Assembly: GCA_022385755.1 (NCBI GenBank)
Contig: MU278358.1
Location: 325,133-389,132, forward strand
DNA: 64,000 nt
From: Trametopsis cervina
Lineage: Eukaryota; Basidiomycota; Agaricomycetes; Polyporales; Irpicaceae
Direction of reading: 5' to 3'
A model generated the notes under the pieces. It was given only the letters and a program-made list of their open reading frames with translations. It made no database searches and was not told the origin of the DNA. Shown piece after piece: positions 34,475 to 47,038 of the stretch (the first letter of the stretch is position 1; each line of letters opens with the position of its first letter). Made by a program: the position numbers and the translations under genes.

Positions 34475-37400
34475 ATGGCTACCCCTTCCCTCGACCATGA
34501 TCCTTCCAACGCGTCTTCTCCCCTTTATAATTCGGAGAATGTGGCCGGGTCTTCGAGTGATGGGCATTCTGGAGGGCAGCATGGGTCGCAGTCGGCAGCG
34601 CATAAATACTCAAATGGCCCGTACGTCGCAATACTCTAATTTCTGCTGCTGGAATATTAACTTTGCTGACATTGCTCGCTGTAACGACGTGTAGACACAT
34701 ACGGTCGCGTATCACAGTTGTTTGTGCTGAGGTAAGTTCGTTATAATCATTTGTCTTCACGTCGTCGCCACCGTGTCCGCAAGCTGCGCTTACGGTAGAC
34801 GTTCCGGACGCTATCGTCTACTCGCCGAGGTGGCTACTGCAGTCGGCATGTATCGCAGCCTTGTCCCCTTTGGACCAAGTGGTAGCTTATTTCACATCAC
34901 ATGTGCCACGACTAGCGACAAGCCCGCCACTCTCCTTGCTGTCTCTAGCTACCATTTCACTTCGACTCAACGAATGCCTTTTCTAGTGCAAACGACTCAA
35001 GTTGAAGTGCGACCGCCGCACGCCCTGTAGCTCATGTCTAAAACGTGACACAGTGCAGCGATGCCTATACTCGCAGGCTGCAGCAGAAAAGATGTCAGTA
35101 CATTCGCATCCCCCCTATAAAATGTGCTTACACCTCCGTGCATCTAACTCTCACGCGGCTCTTAAAATTCGCCATGCATTTTACCTCCGCTACTGGTATC
35201 GCCCTCCAATTCAATAGAGATGTCCAATCTTTACATAATCGCCTCCTCGTTGTTGAGGGTCACCTGGCACAACTGACGTCCTCGTCGTCTTCATCCGTGC
35301 CTCCCTTCAAGTCTTCCTACCCAGGCTCGACTCCCCCGCAGCCGTACCCCACATCTTCTTCACAAGCAAACACGTCAACATTCGCGCTGCGACCACATTC
35401 AAGCACGTCGTTAGGTGTCTGTCCGAGCAATGAGCATGCATTGCTTGTCACTGGCGGCTCTGGGAGTTCGGTGGTGATAAGCCTGGACGATGCGGTCGGC
35501 TTGTGGATGAACGAAGTAGAGACACCACTGGCCGTTGACGACTCGTTGAAGCCGTCTGGCGGCAGATCGAACACAACAGGTGCAGGAGGAGTCCGTGTGA
35601 AGCTCGAGCCGACACCCGTTTCAATACCCCCATCTTCCACACCTATGCCCGGACATTTGAGAAATACAGCCGGCTGCACCTCTGCGTTCGTCCCTCCTCT
35701 CCCTTACTCTATCTTTCTTCCTGCATCAGATTCGCGGATACCGACCCCACAATCACATCTTGACCCGATATCTCCCCTACGAGGTGACTTGCCCCAGGTA
35801 ACCCCAACCCTTCTGCTCTATCTCCCCACCACACCGAGCATGCGATCACGGTACATGCAGAGCCTATCCGAACTCATGCTCATTCACCCGTGTTTCAATG
35901 TGCAACATTTTGAGAAGCGCGTAGAGGCGATGTTGGCGTGGGGTGAGACGAACCGCGGTGCAGAGAACGCAGCGAAGCGTGACTTGGCGCGGGAAGTGTT
36001 CTTTGGGGGCGCTGGCGGTGGACAGGCGAAGAGGAGCGCAGGGAAGGAGAGAGGATCGCACAGCAAAGCTTCGTCACCGAAGCCGACGTTGAGCTTCTTC
36101 TCGGCGTCTTGCGCGGCGTTCGCCCTCGGTGCACTTATGACGCGAGACCACCCTTCTGATAACCCCGGCTCGTCGTCATCTTCGTCCCCATCGCCAGAGG
36201 AAGAAGCTATGCGAGTGAGACGGTCGGACCCCACCGCGCTGTTCGCGCTCTCCGAGCAGTGCTTGCATTTCTTCGAGAAGACCCACGCGTACGACGTGGA
36301 CAGCGTCATCGCGATGCTCCTGCAGATCCTGTACATGTTGCATGATGGGCAGATGCAGGTTGGACAGACGGTGCTCCCGCTGGTGGGAAAGGTCGTCAAC
36401 GTGGCGCGCATGATGGGACTCGGGATCGACCCGGATGAGTTTGCCGGGACGTATAGCTTGTTCGAAGCGGAGACGAGGAGACGGGTGTGGTGGGACGTGT
36501 TTTATTATGACATGTGAGTGCTGCTTGTCACTTGTCAGTGCATGTCATAAAGCGAGTTGGACGCTGATGGGCGTGTTTTATTAGGCTTGTGTCGGAGTGC
36601 ATGGGCCAGCAACCGCTGATACCGGAGAGCTCGTTTACCACGAAGATCCCTGCGGATGTTGATGAGGATAAATTCAATCCTTCGACGACGACGATACCCA
36701 CGCTGCCGACCGAAGACGGTGAAGCCGTTCCCACCTACTTGGGCTTGAAGTGCCGGTGCGCTTTGCTTTTACATATTGGCCGCTCAACTGTATACCTAAC
36801 TATTTCTCATAGACTTGCGCAGCTCGTGAAGAGTATACGGAGACAAGTGGCCAAGGATCTCGCCGACGAGGAGGTATCACTGGACCAAGCCGCCTCCTTT
36901 GAAACAGAGATCTCGACATGGCTCACCGAGCTTCCACATTCGTACCGACTCGATATGGAGCTGGATGTCGCCCAACCCCTCCCACCCTCTTCATCACCAA
37001 CGTCTCCCTTCCTCCTGGCGCAGCGCTGTGAGCTCGTCATCGCCGCGAATCGTGTCGTCCTGAAGCTGTACATGCCCTTCATGAAAGAGGCGGGCACCGC
37101 CAACTTCTCGAAGCCCTCGCATCAAGCACTCATGGGCACGATCAACGCCGCGCATGCTATCATCTACGCCTCGCGCGTCCTGCATACGTTGTGGCGGGAT
37201 ATCCGACCCGCTGCATTTGATTTCTACGAGTACGGACGTTCGTTGTTCGACGCTGCCGTTGTGTGTGCGTACGCCGTCATTCAGCAGCCCAAGAGCATCC
37301 TCGCTGCCGAGGCCATCAAGGGCGTGTCCGGCGCTCTGGAGGTGATGCGTGCGCTTGATAACTCGAAAGTTACCGCGGACAGCTCGAATGCACCATCGGA

Positions 37401-38580
37401 GGCGGTGAGGGTCGTCGAGCTTATGAAGGACAAGGCGGAGCGCGCGAGGATGCCTGATTCATCAGCTGGATCGAAGCGGAAGCGTGGAGACGGCAGCCCA
37501 CTGCAGGAGCCAACGTTGTCGGGCGGTTTCGTTCTTCCGTTCGTCGGTGCGTCTGTCAGCTCGGTAAGACCAGAGCAGCCACCACGGCCTGTGCCATTGG
37601 CGACGAAGATTGCAGCCCTTGCCTCAGGTAGGAAGGACTCCATGAGCAACCCACATGAGCCCAAGGTCATGAAGTCGTCCAGAGACAAGGGCAAGGACAA
37701 GCCTTCTAAGTATCCGACTATTGGGATCCGCGTGCGGACGTCGCAAAGTGCGTCGCCAGCATCGCAGACGCAGACCTCGGGTACGCCACTGCGGACTACC
37801 AATCCTCCTGTGCCAAGTCCGGCTTCACCGCCCGATCGGTCTCAACAGTCTTCAACGCTGAGCTCGCATTCGAATGCGACGTATCAGTACCCTCCTTCTC
37901 TTCCCCATACCGCCCACACTCAGCAGTCGCAGCCGCAACAACAACAGCAGCAACAGCAACATTCTGTTCAGCATCAGCCGGAGCTGCAGTCTACGACCAT
38001 GACGCACGAGTTCCAGATGGAGTATACGCACAACCCACCTCCCGCTGAGGAGCATTATCAGACATCGTATACCAGTAATTCGCCGAGCGGATCGACTTCC
38101 ACGTATGATCAGCAACCTGCTTCGTCTCTTTCATCCTTCGACCACAATGCGCAGAGTAACAATGCGTATCATGCGCCTCCACCACCTCCACCCCCTCCCC
38201 AGAATGCGCAGGAGTATTACATCAACTCGCCTTTTGCGCCCGAATATGGCCAGACGGTCCAGAACATGGGCATGCCGACCCAGTACGGCATGTCCCCTAT
38301 AGACACCTCCATCCCCACTGGTGGCTTAGCTTCCAACGTATCGTCCATTCCGAACACGCCTCGCGACTCGTATCCTCCTCCACCGCACTTTGATCGTCAA
38401 GTGGCCAAATCGGAGCTGGAGCGCCAGATAAACTCGGAGTACCAGCCCACGGCGACGTCGCACGGGATGACGATGTCCGCGACGGCTATGGCGGCACCGT
38501 TCGTGCAGCAGCGTTGGCAGCAGCCCGAGATGAGGCCCAACGACAGCTGGGAGTACAAGTTTTATCAGCCTCATGCTTAA
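34475..38580 (+). CDS. Zn2Cys6 fungal transcription factor
   Basis: A nuclear regulator of about 1,175 residues in six exons. The binuclear zinc cluster is assembled from two exons. Exon 2 ends ITVVCAE at 34731 and exon 3 starts at 34987 with CKRLKLKCDRRTPCSSC, then LKRDTVQRC, giving the full CX2CX6CX5CX2CX8C set. Splicing at 35093-35215 continues it as KIDVQSLHNRLLVVEGHLAQ, a likely coiled-coil dimerisation helix. A fungal-specific regulatory domain follows (residues about 250-650, with ETRRRVWWDVFYYD and SECMGQQPLIPES). The C-terminal half is low complexity, with Gln, Pro and Ser runs. Target genes cannot be inferred from the neighbours. Confidence 0.9.
37921..37960 (+). repeat. CAG/CAA glutamine-coding repeat
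   Basis: A mixed CAG/CAA tract inside the zinc-cluster gene encodes an interrupted run of ten or more Gln. Such tracts often act in activation domains and vary in length between strains. Confidence 0.7.
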
Positions 38581-39602
38581 GTTATCACATCCCTCACACA
38601 TTATACATACACCGCTGCCACAGTGCGGAGCGGCTCTCCCCTATCGCCTTCATTCCGTTGTATCTATGCATATGTTCTACTAGTTTTTACTTTTATTTCT
38701 TCGATTACTCGAGTTTTCGGTCTTCCGTTTCGTCAATTCTATTTCTCTCTCGCGCACCTCCCTCCCCCTCGTTTTACCGGCATACAGTCTTGTCTTTATG
38801 TCTTGCGTCATCTCGTATTCAGCATGCTATCGATCATATTCCCTTGCCCTCATGTTGTGACCAGTACCTCAAAATACTTTGCACTCCGTCAACTGCCACC
38901 GTGCCCTTTGACCGATCGATTACCGCCTGTGGATTGTTCTAGGTGAGGGAGAATCTGTTTTCGCGGAAACAACTGACTATTCTTAAGCAAGCCGTCTATG
39001 CAAATCCCACAGAGGTCCTCGCCATGTGTACCGTGCAACAAGGGTACAGTAACGTACACAATCCCGCAGATCCTGCGTGATTGTCGACGTCCCAGGGGGC
39101 CGTCACCACATGCACACGATAGCGTATGATGTTTGGCTGTCGAGCCGCCTCTACCAACTCCGCAGCACTCGGGGTTGCCATTTACGTGGCAGGGACGACT
39201 TACATCACAATGCCTCGGGCACTCGGTCTCGCGCTCAGTCAGGCATCCGCAAAAATGCAGCTTGCATTTGCGATGGCACAATGCTGAGTTGTCAAACGCA
39301 CACTTCGTGCCATTCCGTACTACTCGGATTTTGACCCCCTCAGGGGAGCACGTACATTAGAGTTCCAGCACCGCCTATCTCCCTCACGAGAACGACATTG
39401 TCCTTCACACGTCAAGTCACGCCCTGACGGTTGCGGCAAGCGATAACACGCCGAAGATGCGCGCAACCAAACAGTGTATGCGGGACTGTAATGCGCCGAG
39501 GACTGCTGTTGAGATAGAGATGTATGTCGGCGAAGATCCGGTAACCTACCGTCCAGTGTCCCTTGTCAGCCTATGATCCCGGCGGACCCAGATGGCTTGC
39601 GC
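38581..39602. other. Intergenic with a cysteine-rich open frame
   Basis: The left part is the 3' UTR of the zinc-cluster gene, with pyrimidine-rich sequence. The minus strand at 38889-39281 has a 130-codon frame whose first 40 residues are Cys-dense (KCKLHFCGCLTERETECPRH and PCHVNGNPECCG). A GTAAGT donor lies just after CPRHCD. No ATG precedes it in frame, so it may be an exon remnant rather than a gene. Confidence 0.35.
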
Positions 39603-41834
39603 TCAGGCCGCCAAAACCCGCATCTGCTCCGCGGTGCGGGCGGCGGAAAAAGCGAAGACGGCGTATACGAACGAGACGTAGATCGCTATGTCGCCGGTGC
39701 CTGCTCGCGCGACAGGTCCTGTCCACCATTCCTGGGACATGCAGATCACGATGAGCGGGATCGAGGTGACGAAGGTGAATAACGCTGCATAGCTCCTTGC
39801 GAGGCTTGGATGGTGTGGTTTGTTCCATGATTCCTCGACAGGTCCATATCGCGCCCAGTTGGCGCGTCGAATGAAAAAATGCTCAGTGAGAACGATGCCT
39901 ATAAACGGGGCCAGCCAGTAGCCGATGAAACCTGGAACAAGGCTCGTCTAGTCAGCGGATGTAATAAAACTGCAGGTACTTAATAAGAACACACTAAGGA
40001 ATTGCGTAAATGTGGCGTAGAAACGCATAGCGCCAAGGATACCGACAGGAATCAGACTGTAGAGGGATGACGTGAGGTGCGGGATAGATCGAGAGGTTTG
40101 ATTATGCTTACATGGCAGTTGACACAACAGCAAAGACAAACCGAGGCACACGCGCGAAGACGGACGCGACGGTCATAAAGCTTGTACAGACTGTATACAT
40201 CGTTGGTGCGCTTGCACTGGGCGTAGTCAAGCATAAAAGGACAAGCAGAAATTTGCCGAAGCCACCTGTGGGCTTGAGGACCGCAGCAACCAATCCGCCG
40301 ACGTTATTAGGGCCATTGAGCCCATCGTTCCAAGCTGGAACGTATACAGCGGCGGCCGTGAATGCGGCACCGAGGAAATGCACGGGAGCCTGGATTCATA
40401 GCCGTCTCTGTAAGCTCGGTGACTGGAGTAGTGCAGCATGCAACTCGTACGTACACTGGACAGAAAGAACCCCAGATATGCATAGAGGAATATTCTCATG
40501 CTAGCAGCGTGAATGCATCAGGCACCTGCCGGCTCCTCGGCCAAGTACGACGCTGACCTTGAGCCCTTTGCGTCATGAAAAACCCCATAATCTGGGGTGA
40601 TAGTGGACCACGCAAACACGGTTGCACCGAGTGCAGAAGCAAAGGCAAGGATGGAAGCTGGCGTAGCAGGGGAAGTCGCAGTCGTAGGCACGTCGATGAG
40701 AGTCTTGCCGCCGACGCCCAGCATGACAATGAACGTCACAAGATTCGGGATCCATGCGAGCATTTCATACCTTAGTGACAGCTTGTTGAGTTCGTGAAGG
40801 ACGGAGAGTAAGAACACACAGCTAACCAATGGAGGATCTGGTACCCGCAAAAGGTCACCTGCGGGTTTGCTGAGTAAGCAGGTCCTCACACGATATGTAT
40901 GCCAGGGAGTAGAAAGCAGATTGCGTACCGCCAGGGATATCAGTCCGGTGATTACGATGCCCGTGGTAGCATCCAGATGCGATGAGACGCTCGCAAGGGT
41001 TTGGCCACCGATAATACAGTTGATAGTCAAGTAGCCTTGCATCGTCACGACATTGAGAATGCTGGGTATAATTGCACCATAATAGCTGTCATGTAACGCG
41101 TTGAACTCGAGAAATGTTGACAGATAGCCGTCTCTATCGGATTACTCACCCCCATGAATATCTGGTCTGCACCATAGCCCGCATACCCAATCTCGGCCCG
41201 AACACAGCACTACAAAAACGAGGATCAAAGTCAGTTACATTATTTGTGTCGGTGATCAATAAATAGGGGAAGAGGGATCATACATACAACATCGCCGGGA
41301 GGGCACAGACACTGCTCACCATGTAAGTCACTCAAGCACGGAGCTGTCACGGGCCACGGCAAAGATGAAAGGGACATACATGAAATCAACAATAAGGATT
41401 GTTAAAAAAGAATCTCGCATCCCGAGACCAAACGCTGCAGGGCCAACACTACCCGCTCCAAATCTAGGTCCTAAGATGAGATTTTATGCGCGCCTTAGCA
41501 TATATTAACCCCTACGTGAGGACGTTTAGGTTGGCCGCAAACCAAGCAAAGAACATTTGATACATCCGTTGGTCGGTACGCTGTTCTTCAGGTACCGGGG
41601 AAACCCTGCATTTCGTGTGCTCAAAATTCAGCGAGTCCGCCACATATCTTGCCATAGACCGCAAGAAGCTCACCCATGCCCTTCTAAACCCTGTCTGGCG
41701 AGCCATGCTGAAGCTCTCTGCGTGAGAACGTCGAGTTTGCTAGGACGAGAGTTCTCCGCAGAAATATCTGAGATATTGATAGTAAGACTCTCGGTTTTGT
41801 CATCAATCCCCGCCTTTTCCATGCTATCAGCCAT
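39603..41834 (-). CDS. NCS1-family purine/cytosine permease (Fcy2-like)
   Basis: A plasma-membrane proton symporter for nucleobases such as cytosine, adenine or hypoxanthine. About 520 residues lie in many short exons. The start is ATG at 41834 (MADSMEKAGIDDKTESL), followed by WLARQGLEGHG, an intron, and the family signature PVPEEQRTDQRMYQMFFAWF. The conserved first span is NLNVLTFGAGSVGPAAFGLG, made by splicing. Further motifs are FGPRLGMRAMVQTRYSWG, LTINCIIGGQTLASVS, WSTITPDYGVFHD, FLGAAFTAAAVYVPAW and GFIGYWLAPFIGIVLTEHFF. The protein ends at the TGA at 39605-39603. Twelve membrane spans are expected. Substrate choice within NCS1 cannot be fixed by eye. Confidence 0.9.
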
Positions 41835-42262
41835 CGTTAGTTAGGTTGCTGCAGTGAGTGCAAGCTGTGAAGACGAAGAGAAGGTGCGGGCGAGAAAAGA
41901 ACTTGGGCCAGATAAGAGATAGCTGGTGCACGACCCCCGGCAGTTGTTCTTCGCGCGGTGAGAATACAAAGACTGATAGCATTATACAGTTATCTTGGTA
42001 TGCGTATGGGGAAGTCTTCCGGAAGTCCCATGAGCACAGGGCATGGAATGAGAAGCGTGAGATCCATGATAGGATGGGAATAACGTTACCACTTCGCAGA
42101 CATCCGCGCCATCGCATTGTCACGTCGTGATTGTCTTCAAGACGCCTCAAGTCATATGACGCTTGCTCAGTGAGGTGTCATGGATTGACAGTTCCGGCAG
42201 AGTGGGAAAAAGAGTGCGCCTTGATAAATTAGATGTACAACAAGTATCTTACGGAGATGAAA
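41835..42262. other. Intergenic, permease promoter and SEC11 3' end
   Basis: 428 bases between two minus-strand genes. It should contain the permease promoter and the SEC11 terminator region. The frames on both strands lack features. Confidence 0.4.
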
Positions 42263-43115
42263 CTATTCTCGTTGGATCAGAGCGAGTAGCCCCAGCCCAC
42301 CCAAGAGTGCATATTTCAGCTGTGGGAAGTCGTTCTGGAGATTGATGAGTGATGAGTACTCTAGCGAATCTATCATAAGAACACGTACCATAGCAATCGT
42401 GACATATCCAACGTATGGCAAGAACCTGCGTTTCCACTTGAGCATATGTGTTAGGTAGAGTATACGAGATGCTCACCCTCGCACTTTCCCGACTATATGC
42501 CGTCTCTCTAGCCACTCAAGTCCCTGGTACAGGTCGAGATCATCCACAGGGTTGTTATCACCCTTCGTAAGCAGCAGCTGCCGTTGTGCCAGCGGACTGG
42601 CGGCGACAAGACTATACAAAAACAAAGCCATAGTCAGGACAGCCATAGACCCTTTAAGTATGCGAAGCACGTACCCTTTCTTGTTGGAAACGGTGTCATG
42701 TGTTTCCAGTACACGGTGCACTATGGGAATATCTGCTCCAGGAATCTTGTACACCGTAATATCTCCTGTCTGATATCTCTCGTTGGCGGGATTCGTGAGG
42801 AAGAGTAGGTCGCCACGATAGAAGGCAGGTTCCATTGAGCCACTACAGATGCGTATAGATGGATATGTTCATTCAACGCGATGCAGGTGACGTGATAGCT
42901 CGCGTACCTCAGAACCACTACGATCGGCGACTCTGTGTTGCATACCAGCCCAAGTCCTTTCCATATCATTAATCCTGTTGCCAGGACGGATGCAAAGTTG
43001 AGGATTTGCAACAGGACCTGCGCCGCTCGTTCAGTGAAGTTACTAATATACGCGCCAAACATCCTACATGTCTGATTCCGAGCCGCCTCAACGTCTTCAG
43101 CTCGTCGGCGAACAT
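42263..43115 (-). CDS. SEC11: Signal peptidase complex catalytic subunit Sec11
   Basis: The endoplasmic-reticulum serine protease that removes signal peptides from secretory proteins. The start at 43115 gives [16 protein letters not shown], joined across the intron 43018-43067 to [20 protein letters not shown], the single N-terminal span. The catalytic Ser lies in [16 protein letters not shown] and the catalytic His in [10 protein letters not shown]. Later come [17 protein letters not shown], with the conserved Asp residues, and [14 protein letters not shown]. The C-terminal helix [20 protein letters not shown] comes from the last exon. Length is about 190 residues, slightly above yeast Sec11. 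It is a housekeeping gene. Confidence 0.95.
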
Positions 43116-44449
43116 GGCAAGGTGTGGTGAGAGGACAAAATACGTTTCACTTGGGGCTCGCCGCCAGCTACGTTATTGGGAATCGTGTACAGGCGCTGAC
43201 GAACGTGTAACCACGTGGCGAGTTAAGCGCTGCCCCCACAATGTTTGTACCCAGATTCGCCGATCAAGCACCGTCACCAAGTTCCAAGTCCGAGGGTGGT
43301 CGCTCACTCAGGTTGCATTTCTAACTTCTCACCGCTGTGCGGAGAATTATTATCATCATCACTGAGATCAGCCGTGAATTATTCTGAGCCGTCCATCATG
43401 CAGCATCCATGACACCCCGCTTTTTGGTGAACGTCTAGTACGCATTAGCTACGGCAAGCCGCTGTATAGTAGCGGTTTAAACGGCTTGGAGACCACCTGA
43501 AATGTAGTACATCTGTGATCATTGCTGTACGGCGGGATCGTAATATATTTTCCGCCGATGGTGAAACTGCCGTGCGTTGCACCAGTCTAACAACGTTGCG
43601 CATCCTCGGCTTTCGTCCAAGGGTGCCGGCTGACTCCGCCCCGCGTACGGCGGAAATACCTTGAGTCAACAGAATTTGATGACGGCAGACTTTGGTGAAT
43701 TTTCGCGATGCTGTAAACGACTTGCAAACCGCGACGTAGGTACACTCGCATTGACTGGTAAATCTGCAGATCAGTGAGGTTTGTCCTAGGGAAGATCTAG
43801 ACAGCTCCGTCATCAGCCACTATCATCTCTGGCAAGTGATCAGTGTGATGCCGCCGGTAGGAGTCCCGAGTGGGTTGGGCAGCAGCATTGCGGCCTTGTA
43901 CACTCTAATTTACAGCAGTGCTGCGTGCTGTACGGCACACGGCCCTGCAATATTAAGACCTAATTATTCTGATTGTAGAGGATCCACAGACCTTGTGAGT
44001 CCGGGCGGCCCTGCGTCCCGCCCGAAATCGAACACCTTTCCCCAGGGCTGACTCGGCAGTGTCGTTGGACGCGACACGAATGCCAGGGCTGACATTTGAG
44101 ATCTTGACGTCCGTATTGGCGATGTTTCGCAGCTGTCGGAACTGGATATCCCAGGAACGAAGGCAGCAGTCAGTGTCTGCAGGAAAGAGACCGAGTGCGC
44201 GCGTACCTCAGAGACTGTTGTCAGCCACCGGCCGTTCGGAAGGCGCCCGACACATAGCCATCTTCCGGGCTCCCTCATGCCTCTCATTGATTTCAAGTTA
44301 TTAAGAGCGCATCCTTACTTTCCGTGCGCTCTTTCTTCCCCTCTCTCCGTCCTCCTCAACGTAACACCCATACACAGCCGTACATCCTGGAGCCTGATCC
44401 GCTGGAACCGCAGAACTCTGCCTCTGGCGCTAATAGCCCTTCTACCGCG
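43116..44449. other. Intergenic between divergent genes, no supported gene
   Basis: 1.3 kb holding the SEC11 and G-alpha promoters. A 122-codon minus frame (43445-43813) has no family features. The frame upstream of the G-alpha ATG is open from 44324, but the family-typical start is at 44450. Confidence 0.4.
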
Positions 44450-46495
44450 ATGCCTGTTCGTGTAGCGGCAGACGACCCGCTCTCGATATTACTGACTCCG
44501 CCCATGAATGAGACCAAGGAGCAAGCTGCAATGCGACTCGCCAAAGAAGCGGAAGCCCTCCGTATCAGCAACGAGATTGATCGTCGGATACAGGTTGAAC
44601 GTGATGCCCTCAAGAACGAAAACGTACTCAAGATGCTACTTTTGGGTCAGAGCGAAAGCGGTAAGCAAATCCCCCAACGTTCACTTCGTCTTGATCGTAC
44701 CGACCCCGGCCCATTTAGGCAAGTCGACGACATTGAAAAGTACGTACGAGCCATATCATTGATAGACGCGTTGCTCATCTGTTCGCAAGACATTCAACGG
44801 ATACAGGCTCCCGACGCATGGCAGGCTGAGCGCAACGCTTGGCGCACCGTTATCTACCTCAACCTTGTGCGCGCAGTCAATCAAATTCTCGACGCACTGG
44901 CGGCTGAGGTCGCTGCAGCGACGACGGTCGTGAGCAGTCCCCGAAGTGAAGCCCTGTCAATGTCTCCGCGCTCGGCCGCATCAGACGACGAAGACTTTGA
45001 TTTCTCCATCTCAGACTCCTGGCCACCGTCACCGCCGATGGCAGCTTCACAGCCACTATCAGGCCTGTCAGAACGTTACGCAGCTCTGAGGTTACAGTTC
45101 TCCCCTCTGCGCCGAGTCGAGGATGACCTGAAGATGGCCCTCGGCGCCGCCGCAGAGGATCTCTCAGACATGTCTTCGTCTAGTAACCATGGAATGGTTG
45201 CCACCCCCTTTGATATTGCTTCCGTCAGGTCATCGAGCGAAAGTCAGTGTCGCAAACAGAAAGAGTTCTTCGTGCGCTCTCATTCCGCATGGAAGAGTAC
45301 GGTGAATCAGCCCCGGCCAGATAGTCCTAAGCGTGGTACAATTGCGTCCGACTCTGCAGATGTCATCTCCATGTTTCGTGCGGACATCAGAGCATTATGG
45401 CGGGATGATGTTGTGCGGCAAGTTCTCCATCGGCAAAGGGTCATTCTGGACGACTCTGCAGAATAGTACGCTACATATTCAACTTATGAAAGCGTTTAAG
45501 CGTGTGCTGACGTGAATATAGCTTCCTGAGGCATGTTGATCGTGTCGCCAGCCGTGCATATGAGCCAACAGATGACGACGTCGTGCGTGCACGCTTGCGC
45601 ACATTGGGCGTCCAGGAATATCGTATCCCCTTTACATCTGCTGGTAAGTCGCAAAAGTGCAACTGAGGACCGTAAGGCTCTTATAGTGATAGGTATTAAA
45701 ACTACTCCAGCAACCAGAGGTCTCTTCGGGAAAGAATGGCGCATATACGACGTAGGCGGAGCCCGGAGTATGGTAAGTGATTTACGACACAACATGAGGC
45801 GCATCTGGTGACCGTGGTGGCATATTATAGCGTGCGGCATGGCTACCATACTTCGACGATGCGCATGCTATTCTGTTTTTAGCCCCGATATCCTGCTTTA
45901 ACGAACGCCTCTCGGAGGACCGTTCAGTGAATCGCCTGAAAGACTCATTCCAGCTTTGGAAATCTATCGTCGGTTCAAAGATCCTTGCTAAATGTATTAT
46001 TATATGTATGTTTTCACGCCTCTGACCCGGGTTACCGACATCGGCTAACCGTCTACAGTATTCCTTAATAAGTGCGATTTGCTGGACAAGAAACTACGGA
46101 ACGGTGTGAAGGTAAATAAGTTCATTCCTCGATACGGAGATCGAGAAAACACAATGCCCGTATTTGGTCGTTGTAAGTCACACTCACACCGGCACGAAGA
46201 CGTGCGCTCTAACTGCTCTCGTAGATCTTCGAGACAAATTTAAGGATTACATGAACGAATACTCTCCCGAGCCCAGGCCGTTCTACGGCTACCTTACTTC
46301 TGTCGTTGTAAGTCTCTGTGTCTGTCCCTTGTGCCCCATAGTAACCAACCGGCACGGCTTTAGGACACCAAAGCCACATCTGCCACGCTTGTATCTAGTA
46401 TGTATCACCCACGCAGCTTGTTGGCCCTTCTGACCTCTCCTTTAGTCCAGGACGGAATTCTACAATCTCATCTCGGAAAGGGTTTGATGCTCTAA
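44450..46495 (+). CDS. Divergent heterotrimeric G-protein alpha subunit
   Basis: A signalling GTPase of the expanded Agaricomycete G-alpha group, about 500 residues in many exons. The start at 44450 (MPVRVAADDPL) lacks the MGxxxS myristoylation signal. G1 is GQSESGKSTTLKN, assembled across two introns (tiny exon at about 44720-44742). The helical domain (QAERNAWRTVIYLNLVRA) carries a Ser-rich insertion of about 150 residues. Switch I is RARLRTLGVQEYR, with the Arg finger and Mg-binding Thr kept. G3 is YDVGGARSM: the catalytic Gln of DVGGQ is Ala (codon 45761-45763). G4 is LFLNKCDLL. The G5-equivalent reads TSVVDTKAT, after splicing, instead of TCAT. The C-terminus ends HLGKGLML. Reduced intrinsic GTPase is predicted. 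Confidence 0.85.
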
Positions 46496-47038
46496 TCCCG
46501 GCGACATTATTGATCTGCGTCACCCCCTGCATCCATTACCCTATCTATTGACTATTTAGCAAAAGACTCTGATTCTCGAATACGAGAAGGGCTTAAGCCC
46601 GACGTGATGTGTTTTAATCACTAGTTGTTTCAGTAGCACCGTGCGGCGTTGGATGTGTGTACTCTACATTTCCGTATTCCTGTTTATGCTTGCTTCATTT
46701 CCCCCACTCAAAATCCTCGTCTGCACCTTGATACCCACTTACGTACTCAATCTAGCCTGGACAGTTCACTCATCTCTGGCTGAATGACAATTAGCATCGT
46801 TTGGACGTGTGTAACACATTCTTACTGTACATGGTGATGGGAACGAGAGCATGTTCAACACCCGACAGAACCAGCAACAGGTTACACTACGAACGCGAGG
46901 GACGAAACGGTGCTAACCGTCACATAACAAACACAAAAGGTATAGTGTTCAACACTTGAAGAAGAGTACACGAGCACGGAAAGGCATGACAAGAGTCAAG
47001 GCGGAGCATCCCTCTCAGCAGATGAAATTGCAGGGGTC
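46496..47038. other. Intergenic between convergent genes
   Basis: 543 bases expected to be the two 3' UTRs. No open frame or repeat of note. Confidence 0.4.

Noticed and set aside
43445..43813. 122-codon minus-strand frame between SEC11 and the G-alpha gene
   Set aside because: No features, and it lies in a region that must contain promoters for both flanking genes.
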